The notes: generated by a model not told the origin, from the sequence alone. 14,712 bases of DNA from Bacteroidales bacterium UBA6340 (GCA_002440265.1 DJSG01000049.1:1-14712); one strand, 5' to 3'; numbered from the stretch's first letter, positions 1 through 7,714 are shown. Numbers and translations: made by a program.

Positions 1-2
1 TG

Positions 3-80
3 AAAGCATTCAGAGCACAACTCCATGGGGTCAATGACCTCACCTTCTTCCTCTACAGAGTCGCTAAAATCTTTGCCTAA
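3..80 (+). CDS. C-terminal tail of a probable transposase (5' end outside window)
   Basis: The frame starting at base 3 is open to a TAA at 78-80 and encodes 25 residues ending in FFLYRVAKIFA. It has no start in the window, so it is the end of a longer gene. I do not recognise the family from the residues alone. The transposase call rests on position: the stop lies 24 bases from the outer edge of a repeat that recurs, inverted, at the far end of the window. The basic/aromatic helix-like tail would fit a DDE transposase, but it could be another IS-borne protein or a chance open frame. Confidence 0.45.
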   Translation, partial: KAFRAQLHGVNDLTFFLYRVAKIFA

Positions 81-83
81 ACA

Positions 84-104
84 CGGAACTTTTACTATGC
101 GCCC
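84..104 (+). repeat. IS terminal inverted repeat (right end)
   Basis: These 21 bases, beginning CGGAACTTTT and ending ATGCGCCC, are the exact reverse complement of 14692-14712. Read inward from the IS edge the terminus begins GGGCGCATAG. The match may extend further inward, but the other copy is cut by the window end. Confidence 0.8.
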
Positions 105-119
105 GAAAATTCCATCCGC

Positions 120-150
120 TTGCGTATCTCAAAATAAATGCGTAACTTTG
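120..150 (+). promoter_or_regulatory. Bacteroidetes-type promoter for the nine-gene operon
   Basis: TAACTTTG at 143-150 matches the Bacteroidetes -7 box TAnnTTTG. A TTG at 120-122 lies 20 bp upstream, the expected spacing for the -33 box. Transcription would start near 156-158, leaving a leader of about 150 bases before the ATG at 311. The -33 element lies only about 16 bp from the IS edge at 104, so the IS may have replaced the original upstream region. No other TAnnTTTG box was seen between here and the first gene. Confidence 0.6.
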
Positions 151-193
151 CAGGCTAAATATGTATGGGGGTGAGTAGGGGATAGAGATTAGA

Positions 194-230
194 GGGTAGG
201 GATTAGGGAGTAGGGATTAGGGAGTAGGGG
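194..230 (+). repeat. Telomere-like G-tract tandem repeat in operon leader (possible G-quadruplex)
   Basis: Six runs of three or four G (194-196, 199-201, 206-208, 213-215, 220-222, 227-230) are separated by loops of 2, 4, 4, 4 and 4 bases (TA, ATTA, AGTA, ATTA, AGTA). Two exact copies of a 14-bp unit, GGGATTAGGGAGTA, lie at 199-212 and 213-226. A degenerate version continues upstream from about 166. The G-rich strand is the plus strand, so the mRNA leader would carry it. The pattern satisfies the usual quadruplex rule (four or more G3 tracts, loops up to 7). No protein or RNA family is recognised in the leader. Confidence 0.75.
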
Positions 231-310
231 ATAGAAGAGGGAGAGAGTAACAATGAAAGAAGGTATTAGTGTTAAGGCAATATAGTGGAATATAAAAACA
301 ATAGTGTAAT

Positions 311-2098
311 ATGAAGCAAACATTTCTAACCGTGTTGGCGCTGAGCCTTGGGGTGTCGGCGTTCGGACAGGAAGACCAAGTGTTGATGACCGTGAACGGG
401 CAACCCGTGATGGCATCGGAGTTTGAGTACATCTACGAGAAGAACAACCAGGAGAGCAGCCTCGACCAGAAGTCGGTGGACGAGTATCTGGACTTGTTCG
501 TGAACTTCAAACTCAAAGTGGCTGAGGCGGAAGCGCAGGGCGTGGACACCACAGAGGCGTTCCGCAAGGAGTTGCGCGGCTATCGTGCGCAAGCCATTCC
601 CAAGTATATGCAGGACAACGATGCCATCGACAGCCTTGTGCTGATGAGTTACAAGCGTATGGCGAACCCGCGCCGTGCAGCACATATCGCCATCGAGTGC
701 CACCAGGATGCCGACTCGGCAACCGTGGCAGACGCGTTGGAGCGTATCAATATCGCCCGTGAGCGCGTGACGGTGGGTGTGCCCAAGAAAGTAGGCAAGG
801 GCAAACGTGCCAAAATGGTGCAGGTGCCGGAGGACTTCGGCACCGTGGCTATGGAGGTGTCGGACGACCCGCAGGCGAAAGAGACCAAGGGCGAAGTGGG
901 ATGGATACAACCGTTCCGCTATGTGTATGTGTTCGAGAATGCTGTTTACAACACGCCCGTGGGGGGTGTGACAGAGGTGTTCCGCACACCTTACGGCTTC
1001 CACATCGCCAAGGTGGAGGAAGAGCGTCCTTACGAGGAGGTACATGCAGCGCATATTATGAAGATGACTCCGCGTGGCAATGCCGACAAGGCTGCCAGTG
1101 CCAAAATGCAGATAGACAGCCTGTACAAGGTGGTGATGAGCGGTGCGGACTTTGCCGAAGTGGCTAGTCAAAACTCTGAAGACCGTGGTTCGGCAATGCG
1201 CGGTGGTGACCTCGGCTGGTTCGGGCGTGGTATGATGGTGCAGCCGTTTGACAGTATTGCTTTCGCTATGGAGAAGGGCACTGTCTGCGAACCGTTCCTT
1301 ACCCGTTTCGGTTGGCACATCATCAAGAAGTACGATGAGCGTGGTATCCAACCGTTGGACAGCCTGCGCCCGCAACTGCTCAAGAACGTGCAGCGCGACG
1401 AGCGTCTGCAAGAGGCGGACAAGAGTTTCCTGCGTAAGACCCGTGCTGAGTACAACCTGCCCGCCACGATGAGCGATGCCGATGTGCGTGCGTATGCAGA
1501 TGCTCATCTGGAGGAGAAATATGCCGACCTGCGTCATCTTGTGCAGGAGTACCACGATGGTATTCTGCTGTTCGATGTGTCGCTGCGTGAGGTGTGGGAC
1601 AAAGCCAATCAGGACAAAGAGGGGCTGGAGAGATACTTCAAGCAGCACCGAAAAGAATACACGTGGGACGCACCGCGCTACAAAGGCTTCGTCATCTATG
1701 CCAAGAACAAGGTGGCAGCCAACAGTGCCAAGCAAATCATCAGGAGTGCAAACCCCGATTCCATCATGAGTTACCTCAACCGCCGTGTGAACGTGGACAG
1801 CGTGACCTACGTCAAAGTGGAGCGCGGTCTGTGGACCGAGGGCAAGAACGCCGCTGCGGACGTGTACGGCTTCAAGTCGAAGACTGCCGAATACACCCCG
1901 ACGGAGGAGTTTCCTGTGGTGATGGTGGTGGGCAAAGTGCTGAAAGCCCCGCAGGAGTACACCGACGAGCGCGGCAAAGTGACTACCGATTATCAGGATT
2001 ATCTGGAGAAGCAATGGGTGGCTTCGCTGCGTGAGAAGTACCCCGTGGTCATCAATCATGAGGTGCTTGAGCAACTGAAAGCCAAATACACGAAGTAA
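311..2098 (+). CDS. Double-parvulin periplasmic peptidyl-prolyl isomerase (SurA/PpiC-like)
   Basis: A 595-residue exported chaperone/isomerase, expected to help outer-membrane proteins fold in the periplasm. Residues 1-20 form a signal peptide (cut near AFGQ|ED). Residues 25-115 resemble the SurA N-terminal helical region (VNGQPVMASEFEYIY; LDLFVNFKLKVAEAEAQG). Two parvulin domains follow. Domain 1 (about 120-236) has AAHI (H125), a GWIQPF segment and GFHIAKV (H231). Domain 2 (about 245-340) has AAHI (H248), GGDLGWFGRG and GWHIIKK (H336). Both keep the paired histidines of active parvulins. Domain 1 contains a lysine-rich insert near 155-170. The C-terminal 250 residues are helical then beta-rich and unassigned. 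The ATG at 311 gives the signal peptide directly. It heads the operon, and the next ATG directly follows its TAA. Confidence 0.88.
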   Translation: MKQTFLTVLALSLGVSAFGQEDQVLMTVNGQPVMASEFEYIYEKNNQESSLDQKSVDEYLDLFVNFKLKVAEAEAQGVDTTEAFRKELRGYRAQAIPKYMQDNDAIDSLVLMSYKRMANPRRAAHIAIECHQDADSATVADALERINIARERVTVGVPKKVGKGKRAKMVQVPEDFGTVAMEVSDDPQAKETKGEVGWIQPFRYVYVFENAVYNTPVGGVTEVFRTPYGFHIAKVEEERPYEEVHAAHIMKMTPRGNADKAASAKMQIDSLYKVVMSGADFAEVASQNSEDRGSAMRGGDLGWFGRGMMVQPFDSIAFAMEKGTVCEPFLTRFGWHIIKKYDERGIQPLDSLRPQLLKNVQRDERLQEADKSFLRKTRAEYNLPATMSDADVRAYADAHLEEKYADLRHLVQEYHDGILLFDVSLREVWDKANQDKEGLERYFKQHRKEYTWDAPRYKGFVIYAKNKVAANSAKQIIRSANPDSIMSYLNRRVNVDSVTYVKVERGLWTEGKNAAADVYGFKSKTAEYTPTEEFPVVMVVGKVLKAPQEYTDERGKVTTDYQDYLEKQWVASLREKYPVVINHEVLEQLKAKYTK

Positions 2099-3712
2099 AT
2101 GAAGTGGCGTGTCCTCATGCCCTCGCTGTGCGTGCTGGTGCTGGCCAATGTGCTGGTGCAGCGCTGCGTGTGGCGGTGGGATATGACGGACGACCACCGC
2201 TATAGTCTGTCGGCTCCGACCAAGACGCTGCTCGGACAGTTGGACGCCCCTATGCAGGTGACGCTGCTGTTGGACGGCGACCTCAATGCGGGGTTCACAC
2301 GGCTCAAACGCGCCACCGAGGAGATGGTGGAGGAACTGAGCGTGTATGCCGCTACGCCCGTCGCCGTGCGCCACGAGACGGAGAATATCCCCAAAGGACT
2401 AAAGCCGACCGTCATTCATGAGCGCACCCGCAAGGGGCAGACAGCGCAGACCACCGTCTATCCGTATGCCGTGGTGCAATACAAGGGCAAGTCTGCCGTG
2501 GTGGAGTTGCTGCGCAACAACCGCGGTCTGAGCGGCGAGGAGAACCTCAACCTGAGCATTGAGAACCTCGAATTCGCCTTTGTGGAGTGTATCCGCAGTC
2601 TTATGCAGACGAAGGTGGAGAAAGTAGTGTTCCTCGAAGGGCACGGCGAGTTGCCCGAAGAGAATGTGTGGGACATCAGTCAGGCGTTGGCGCACTACTA
2701 CCAGATAGACCGCGGCACGCTTGGCAAGGAGACGGGCGTGCTGGACGACTACAAGGCGGTCATCATCGCCGACCCGCAAAAGCCGTTCTCTGACGACGAC
2801 AAGTATATCCTCGACCAGTACCTCATGCAGGGCGGGCGTATCCTGTGGGTGCTCAACGGGGTGCAGTTCTCCACCGACAACCTGTCGGAGCAGGGGACGA
2901 CACCTGTCATTCCGCTGGACCTCAACCTCACCGATATGTTGTTCCGCTACGGCATGCGGGTTAATCCTGCTCTGGTGCAGGACTTGCAGTGCCTGCCCGT
3001 GCCGGTGGACGTGTCGGAGGACCCCAATCAGCCTAATTGGCAACCGATGCCGTGGACGTATGCACCGCTGTTGCTCACCTCGCAGGCATCGCCCATCACA
3101 CGTGGCGTGATGCAGGTTACGGCTACTATGGCATCGTGTCTCGACCTTGTGGGAGAGGACGACGGACTGCGCAAAGAGATACTGTTGGCGACCTCGTCGG
3201 CAAGCAAACTGACAGGCACTCCCGCAGAGGTGGATTTGAGCCTCGCCACTGGCAACGAAGAGGAGTATCGCTATTCGTTTATTCCTGTGGCAGCAAGCCT
3301 TGAAGGCGTGTTCCCGTCGCTGTATGCCCATCAGATGCCGCCCGAAGACTTGACGGTCACGGCACCATTGCGCAAGACCAGTGAGCCGACCAAGCAGGTG
3401 GTGGTGGCAGCGGGCAGCGTGATTCGCAACGAATGGCAACAGGGACGACCGGTGCCATTGGGCTACGACCGCTACACACGCACACAGTTCGGCAACTGCG
3501 ACTTCCTGGTCAATGCCGTGCTGTACCTGACTGACGATACAGGGTGGATGTCCCTCCGCCAAAAAGAGGTGACACTGCGCCTGCTGAATGACCAACGTGC
3601 CCGCAACCAACGGGTAATGGCGCAAGTGGTGAGCATTGTGGTGCCGCTCGTGCTGCTCGCCATCACGGGCGGGATAGTGCTGCTGATACGTAAACGCCGC
3701 TATACAAAATGA
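2099..3712 (+). CDS. gldG: GldG-like ABC-transporter auxiliary (substrate-binding) protein
   Basis: 537 residues. An N-terminal membrane anchor (about 4-22) is followed by the GldG-type opening DMTDDHRYSLSAPTKTLL (28-45), a large periplasmic domain, and a second membrane helix near 507-530 with a basic RKRRYTK tail. The segment around 453-497 (GYDRYTRTQFGNCDFLVNAV, then YLTDDTGWMSLRQKEVTLRL) matches the conserved GldG C-terminal block, where a named residue, a short strand and an RxKEV motif precede the last helix. GldG belongs to the GldFG(A) ABC system linked to gliding in flavobacteria, but it is common in non-gliding Bacteroidales, where its role is unclear. The ATG directly abuts the upstream TAA (same frame), so no earlier start exists. 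No gldF permease or gldA ATPase lies in the window. Confidence 0.82.
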   Translation: MKWRVLMPSLCVLVLANVLVQRCVWRWDMTDDHRYSLSAPTKTLLGQLDAPMQVTLLLDGDLNAGFTRLKRATEEMVEELSVYAATPVAVRHETENIPKGLKPTVIHERTRKGQTAQTTVYPYAVVQYKGKSAVVELLRNNRGLSGEENLNLSIENLEFAFVECIRSLMQTKVEKVVFLEGHGELPEENVWDISQALAHYYQIDRGTLGKETGVLDDYKAVIIADPQKPFSDDDKYILDQYLMQGGRILWVLNGVQFSTDNLSEQGTTPVIPLDLNLTDMLFRYGMRVNPALVQDLQCLPVPVDVSEDPNQPNWQPMPWTYAPLLLTSQASPITRGVMQVTATMASCLDLVGEDDGLRKEILLATSSASKLTGTPAEVDLSLATGNEEEYRYSFIPVAASLEGVFPSLYAHQMPPEDLTVTAPLRKTSEPTKQVVVAAGSVIRNEWQQGRPVPLGYDRYTRTQFGNCDFLVNAVLYLTDDTGWMSLRQKEVTLRLLNDQRARNQRVMAQVVSIVVPLVLLAITGGIVLLIRKRRYTK

Positions 3713-5247
3713 GTATGAAGCAACAATTGAGATATATCTGTTTGACAATCTGTGCGTTGATAGCCTCCTTGGCAATGATGGCACAGACACATTCCGACTG
3801 CCCTTTGGACACCATACAGGGCAACATCTACTACCGCTACACGGTGGAGAAGAGTGTGGGGCTGTATCGTATCAGCGTCAATTTCGGTGTGTCGCAAGAG
3901 GAGATACTGCGTGCCAATCCCGAGTTGCAGAAGCGCGGTTTGCGCTACGGAGAGGAGATATTGGTGCCTGCCAAGGACTTGCCTGTCACCACACTGCCTA
4001 TACCCCAGCCGAGCAAACCCGTAGTGGTGGCACCCCCCGTAGAGGAGCAGCCCGAACCACAGCCCGTGGTGGAGCAGAAACCCGCTAACCTACAACCAAC
4101 CTCTAACCAACCACCAACAAAAGTGGAGGAGGAGTCGGCACTATTGGGTGACATGGAGCCGCCAATAGACGACACCTTATTATATATAAATAGCGACGAT
4201 ACCGTGGCAATGGACAGCCTTGTTATGGACAGCACCGCCATTCGCATTGCGGTGATGTTGCCATTCCACACCCATGCCGTGAAACGCGAGAAGGATATGG
4301 AGCGTTTCTACGATTTCTATGCGGGCGTGCTGATAGCGGTGAACGAGGTACAGGCATCAGGGCAACCCATTGAGGTCTATACCTACGACGTGGGCAAGAC
4401 GGCGCACAAGGTCAGCGAGGTGTTGGAGCAACCGCAGATGCAACGCATGGACGCTATCATCGGACCTGTGTACAATGCTCAAGTGGCAACGGCTGCGGAG
4501 TTCGCACAGCGCGACAGCACACTCCTGTTGGTGCCGTTTATCTCGCACATCGAGGGGATTGCACACAACCCGTATATCTTGCAGTTCAACCCGTCGGAGC
4601 AGACAGAGGCGGACACCTTGGCGCGCTACCTTGCGCAGCGTGGAGATAGTGTGAACTGCATACTCATCGAGACCAAAGAGGGTGAGTCCGTACCCGCAGG
4701 TGTAGCAGCGTTGCACCGCGCATTGGCGGAATATCATGTGCCGACCACTACCACCTCCATTCGGGCGATATTGCAGGACTCGCTGGATGGCGTACTGCGC
4801 CCCAACGTGGAGAATATATTTGTCTTCAATACAGAGCGTTACGGCAACTTGCAGGCATTGCTGCCGCACTTGTCGTTGGCGGCACAGGCGTATCCGATAA
4901 CTTTGTTATCGCGCTATTCGTGGCAGCGGCAGAATATCCCGTTCCCGCAGATATACACGTCAGTATTCTCGCTCAGTCCCAATGTGTCGGACTACTATGA
5001 GGATACGTTCCGTCAGTATTTCGACCATGAACTGGTGTCGCACCACCCGCGGTTTGATTTGTTGGGCTATGACCTGACGCGCCACCTCTTGCACATCGTA
5101 CAGACCTTGCGGGCAGATGGGCATGCCGATATGCCGACTGTCATCACCGGGGATGTGTTCTATGGCACGCAGTCGAATATCCGCTACAAGCACCTCGGCG
5201 GGCAGGGCGGGTATGAGAACGAGAATATCCACATCATTCGCAAATGA
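3709..5247 (+). CDS. LysM-domain protein fused to a type I periplasmic-binding fold
   Basis: 512 residues. A signal peptide (1-26, cut after MMAQ) is followed by one LysM domain at about 41-88 (YYRYTVEKSVGLYRISVNFG ... ILRANPEL ... GEEILVPAK), which binds glycan in peptidoglycan. A Pro/Glu/Gln-rich linker runs from about 93 to 145. From about 177 to 500 there is a type I periplasmic-binding fold (IRIAVMLPFH; FYDFYAGVLIAVNEV; DAIIGPVYNAQVATAAEFAQ; LLVPFISH), as in amino-acid ABC substrate-binding proteins. No permease or ATPase is nearby, so a wall-bound sensor or regulator is as plausible as transport (inference). The start overlaps the gldG stop as ATGA; an in-frame ATG six bases later (3715) is an alternative and also begins a good signal peptide. 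Confidence 0.8.
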   Translation: MSMKQQLRYICLTICALIASLAMMAQTHSDCPLDTIQGNIYYRYTVEKSVGLYRISVNFGVSQEEILRANPELQKRGLRYGEEILVPAKDLPVTTLPIPQPSKPVVVAPPVEEQPEPQPVVEQKPANLQPTSNQPPTKVEEESALLGDMEPPIDDTLLYINSDDTVAMDSLVMDSTAIRIAVMLPFHTHAVKREKDMERFYDFYAGVLIAVNEVQASGQPIEVYTYDVGKTAHKVSEVLEQPQMQRMDAIIGPVYNAQVATAAEFAQRDSTLLLVPFISHIEGIAHNPYILQFNPSEQTEADTLARYLAQRGDSVNCILIETKEGESVPAGVAALHRALAEYHVPTTTTSIRAILQDSLDGVLRPNVENIFVFNTERYGNLQALLPHLSLAAQAYPITLLSRYSWQRQNIPFPQIYTSVFSLSPNVSDYYEDTFRQYFDHELVSHHPRFDLLGYDLTRHLLHIVQTLRADGHADMPTVITGDVFYGTQSNIRYKHLGGQGGYENENIHIIRK

Positions 5248-5921
5248 GGGGGCATCGGCACATAGCGATATGGGTGCTGCTCTTGTCGGGCATGGCACTA
5301 GTGGCACAACCGCGGTTGCGCACGCCGGAGATATATGTGGGGGCGCAGGCGGGAGTATTGGCATCGATGGTGAACTTCTCACCCACGGTGGAGGGCATTG
5401 ACCCGCTGACGGCACCGCTAACCCCGAATGGCGGATTGGTGTTCCGCTATGCGGGGCATAAGGTGTGCGCTATTCAGGTGGAACTCAACTATATGCAACG
5501 CGGTTGGCATGAGGGTATTGCTGCCACGGACTCCACCGCGGGCGTGGATTATCACCGGCAATTGCACTACGTTGAGGTGCCATTGCTTATGCATCTGTAC
5601 TTCGGCAAGGAGCATTGGCGGGGATTTATCAACCTCGGACCGCAAGTGGGCTACTGCTTCTTGGACCGTCAGTCGGGTACGCAATCCGCAACAGATACAC
5701 ATCAATACGACCCCATACAACAGCGGTTCGACTGGGGCATAGCGGGCGGAGTGGGGTTCTACTACCGCCATGAGCGGGTAGGGCTGTTTCAGTTGGAGGC
5801 ACGGTTCAATTACAGCATGGGCGGAGTGTTCAATACGCATTTGGGCGACTATTTCAGCAGTGCCAATCCCATGGATTTGAGCCTGAACTTCGCCTATATG
5901 TGGCAGGTGAAAGTGAAGTAG
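5244..5921 (+). CDS. Small outer-membrane beta-barrel protein (PorT/OMP_b-brl family)
   Basis: 225 residues. A signal peptide (about 1-21, ending ALVAQ) is followed by alternating amphipathic strands typical of the PorT-like barrels of Bacteroidetes: EIYVGAQAGVLASMV, GGLVFRY, VELNYMQRGW, the family-typical YVEVPLLMHLYFG, FINLGPQVGYCF, GGVGFYYRH, FQLEARFNYSMGG and a terminal strand ending in WQVKVK. The size suits an eight-stranded barrel in the outer membrane. Substrate or function is unknown; true PorT takes part in type IX secretion, but membership of this broad family does not show that. Its ATG overlaps the preceding stop (ATGA), so it is translationally coupled to the LysM protein; the two may act together. 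Confidence 0.75.
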   Translation: MRGHRHIAIWVLLLSGMALVAQPRLRTPEIYVGAQAGVLASMVNFSPTVEGIDPLTAPLTPNGGLVFRYAGHKVCAIQVELNYMQRGWHEGIAATDSTAGVDYHRQLHYVEVPLLMHLYFGKEHWRGFINLGPQVGYCFLDRQSGTQSATDTHQYDPIQQRFDWGIAGGVGFYYRHERVGLFQLEARFNYSMGGVFNTHLGDYFSSANPMDLSLNFAYMWQVKVK

Positions 5922-5942
5922 CAGAGGATAGGAAATATCGGC

Positions 5943-6959
5943 ATGACGTATTTGGTAATAAGATTCAGTTCAGTGGGCAATGTGGCGATGACGGTTCCTG
6001 TCATCACATCGTTGAGCCGTCGTTACCCCGATGATACCTTTGTGGTGGTGTCTAAAAACCGCTTGGCACCGCTGTTTTATGGGCTGCCCAATGTGCGGTT
6101 TCATGAGGCGGAACTGCAAAACGGCGTCAAGTCGATTGTGCAGTTGTTTCATGAGTTGCGTGCCTGTCACATTGATGCCGTGGTGGATTTGCAGGACACA
6201 TTGCGCTCGTATGTGTTGCGGACGTTGTTCCGTTGGAGTCGGGTGCCTGTGTATGTCATTGACTACGGACGCAAGGAAAAACGGCACCTCATTATGCGTG
6301 GCTACAAGCATTGCGCCCCCTTGAAAACGGAGTTTCAGCGGTATGCCGACACGTTCCGTCTGGCAGGATTGGAGAGTGACGACAGTTTCACCGCCATACC
6401 TGTCAACGAACCTGCACAACAGGCTGTGATAGAGCGCTTCGGAGAAAAAAACGGCACATGGATAGGCATTGCACCTTTTGCCAAAAGCCGCTCCAATATG
6501 CTGCCGTACCGCGTCACCAAAGAGGTCATTGCCCACTACAGCCATCAGGCGGATACACGCGTCTATCTGTTTGGAGCGGGACGGATAGAGTGCGAGATGT
6601 TGCGCCAATGGGCGAGTATCTTCCCCAATGTGGTGAGTGTGGCGGGGCAGTTGCCCATTGAGCAGGAACTGGAACTCATGCGCCGTTTGGATGTATTGGT
6701 GGGTATGGATTCCGCCAACAAGCATCTTGGGGCATTGGTGGGGGCACACACCGTCAGTATCTGGTGCGGTACGCACCCCGCTATGGGCTTTGCCGCATGG
6801 AAACAGCCTGCGGAGTGTATGCTGCAGACCAATCTGAGTTGCCGCCCGTGTACCGTGCACGGCACCAAGAGATGCAAATATAACAACTTTGCTTGTACCG
6901 ACATTTCGGCGCAAGAGGTAATACAATTAGTTAATAATCAACTGAAATGGGAAAGATAA
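5943..6959 (+). CDS. Family 9 glycosyltransferase (ADP-heptose:LPS heptosyltransferase-like)
   Basis: 338 residues, cytoplasmic, no signal peptide. The N-terminus MTYLVIRFSSVGNVAMTVPV fits the GT9 opening (IRxSSxGDxxxxxPV), with N replacing the usual D at position 13. The C-terminal donor-binding half shows GIAPFAKSRSNMLP (about 175-188) and LVGMDSANKHLGALVG (about 252-267), where GT9 enzymes have a DSGxxHLA-type motif. Near the end, C300, C303, C311 and C318 form the CxxC...C...C cluster seen in many GT9 proteins. The likely role is adding a heptose or related sugar to LPS core; acceptor and sugar cannot be read from sequence. It follows the barrel gene after 21 bp, the widest gap in the operon, and overlaps parA by 13 bp. 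Confidence 0.85.
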   Translation: MTYLVIRFSSVGNVAMTVPVITSLSRRYPDDTFVVVSKNRLAPLFYGLPNVRFHEAELQNGVKSIVQLFHELRACHIDAVVDLQDTLRSYVLRTLFRWSRVPVYVIDYGRKEKRHLIMRGYKHCAPLKTEFQRYADTFRLAGLESDDSFTAIPVNEPAQQAVIERFGEKNGTWIGIAPFAKSRSNMLPYRVTKEVIAHYSHQADTRVYLFGAGRIECEMLRQWASIFPNVVSVAGQLPIEQELELMRRLDVLVGMDSANKHLGALVGAHTVSIWCGTHPAMGFAAWKQPAECMLQTNLSCRPCTVHGTKRCKYNNFACTDISAQEVIQLVNNQLKWER

Positions 6960-7714
6960 TATCGTTAGCAAACCAAAAGGGTGGAGTAGGCAAGACCACC
7001 ACTGCCATCAACTTGGCAGCCGCATTGGCGGGCGAAGGCAAGCGTGTGCTGTTGGTCGATGCCGACCCGCAGGCAAACGCCTCATCGGGCTTGGGCATTG
7101 AAATTCGCGACTTGGACAAGACCATCTATGAGTGCCTTGTTACGGGCATTGACCCCAAAACCGCCATCATGCCGACCTCGGTGGAGAACCTGCACCTCAT
7201 ACCTTCGCACATTGACCTTGTGGGTGCCGAGATAGAGATGCTCAACATCGACGACAAGGAGAATATCCTCAAGCGCATTCTGTCTCCTCTGCGCCCTGAC
7301 TATGACTATATCCTCATCGACTGTTCGCCGTCACTGGGGCTCATCACCATCAATGCCCTCACAGCAAGCGACAGCGTGATTATCCCCGTGCAATGCGAGT
7401 TCTTTGCCCTCGAAGGTATTGCCAAACTGCTGAATACTATCAAGATAATCAAGTCGAACCTTAATCCCGCATTGCGTATCGAAGGCTTCCTGCTCACGAT
7501 GTACGATGGGCGTCTGCGTCTCTCCATGCAGGTGCATGACGAGGTGCGCCGCCACTTCGGAGACCTTGTGTTCGACACCGTCATCGCCCGCAACGTGCGC
7601 CTCAGCGAGGCACCCAGCCATGGTATGTCGGTCATCGAATACGACAAGAACAGCAAGGGCGCAAAGAGTTACATCAAACTGGCTAAAGAACTGATTAGGA
7701 GGACTGCTGAATGA
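6947..7714 (+). CDS. parA: ParA/Soj chromosome-partitioning ATPase
   Basis: 255 residues, a full-length chromosomal-type ParA without the extra N-terminal DNA-binding domain of large plasmid ParAs. The deviant Walker A motif KGGVGKT is at 11-17 (signature lysine K11, catalytic K16). Walker A' is LLVDADPQAN (about 35-44, D40). Walker B is YILIDCSPS (121-129, D125). The protein binds ATP, dimerises on nucleoid DNA and moves ParB-parS complexes. It starts within the last 13 bases of the glycosyltransferase gene. parB follows with an ATGA overlap, so the pair is coupled. No separate TAnnTTTG promoter was seen just upstream. Confidence 0.95.
   Translation: MGKIISLANQKGGVGKTTTAINLAAALAGEGKRVLLVDADPQANASSGLGIEIRDLDKTIYECLVTGIDPKTAIMPTSVENLHLIPSHIDLVGAEIEMLNIDDKENILKRILSPLRPDYDYILIDCSPSLGLITINALTASDSVIIPVQCEFFALEGIAKLLNTIKIIKSNLNPALRIEGFLLTMYDGRLRLSMQVHDEVRRHFGDLVFDTVIARNVRLSEAPSHGMSVIEYDKNSKGAKSYIKLAKELIRRTAE

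Larger units (their letters stand above)
1..104 (+). mobile_element. Right-hand end of an insertion sequence (partial)
   Basis: The first 104 bases look like the tail of an insertion sequence cut by the window edge: the 3' end of an open frame (stop at 78-80), then 24 bases further on the outer boundary of a terminal repeat. The boundary is set by comparison with the other end of the window: 84-104 is a perfect reverse complement of 14692-14712, and the match breaks at the next base outward (G at 105 against T). A gene stop a few tens of bases inside a terminal inverted repeat is the usual layout of an IS. The family cannot be named from this little sequence. Confidence 0.7.

Noticed and set aside
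194..230. CRISPR array
   Set aside because: The repeat unit is 14 bp and directly adjacent with no unique spacers; it is a simple tandem repeat.
326..2374. A 682-codon minus-strand open frame opposite the parvulin gene and the start of gldG
   Set aside because: It spans the junction of two well-supported plus-strand genes, has no recognisable domain, and is rich in His, Leu and Arg as expected from the complement of biased GC-rich codons. It is a shadow.
2399..3790. A 463-codon minus-strand open frame opposite gldG
   Set aside because: Same pattern: His/Arg/Val-rich, no motif, fully inside a convincing GldG gene on the other strand.
5970..6926. A 318-codon minus-strand open frame opposite the glycosyltransferase
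   Set aside because: It mirrors the glycosyltransferase gene almost exactly and has no recognisable domain or start context.
5943..6959. Four-cysteine cluster in the glycosyltransferase as a novel metal site
   Set aside because: CxxC...C...C near the C-terminus is a familiar feature of many GT9 proteins, so it is not special to this one.
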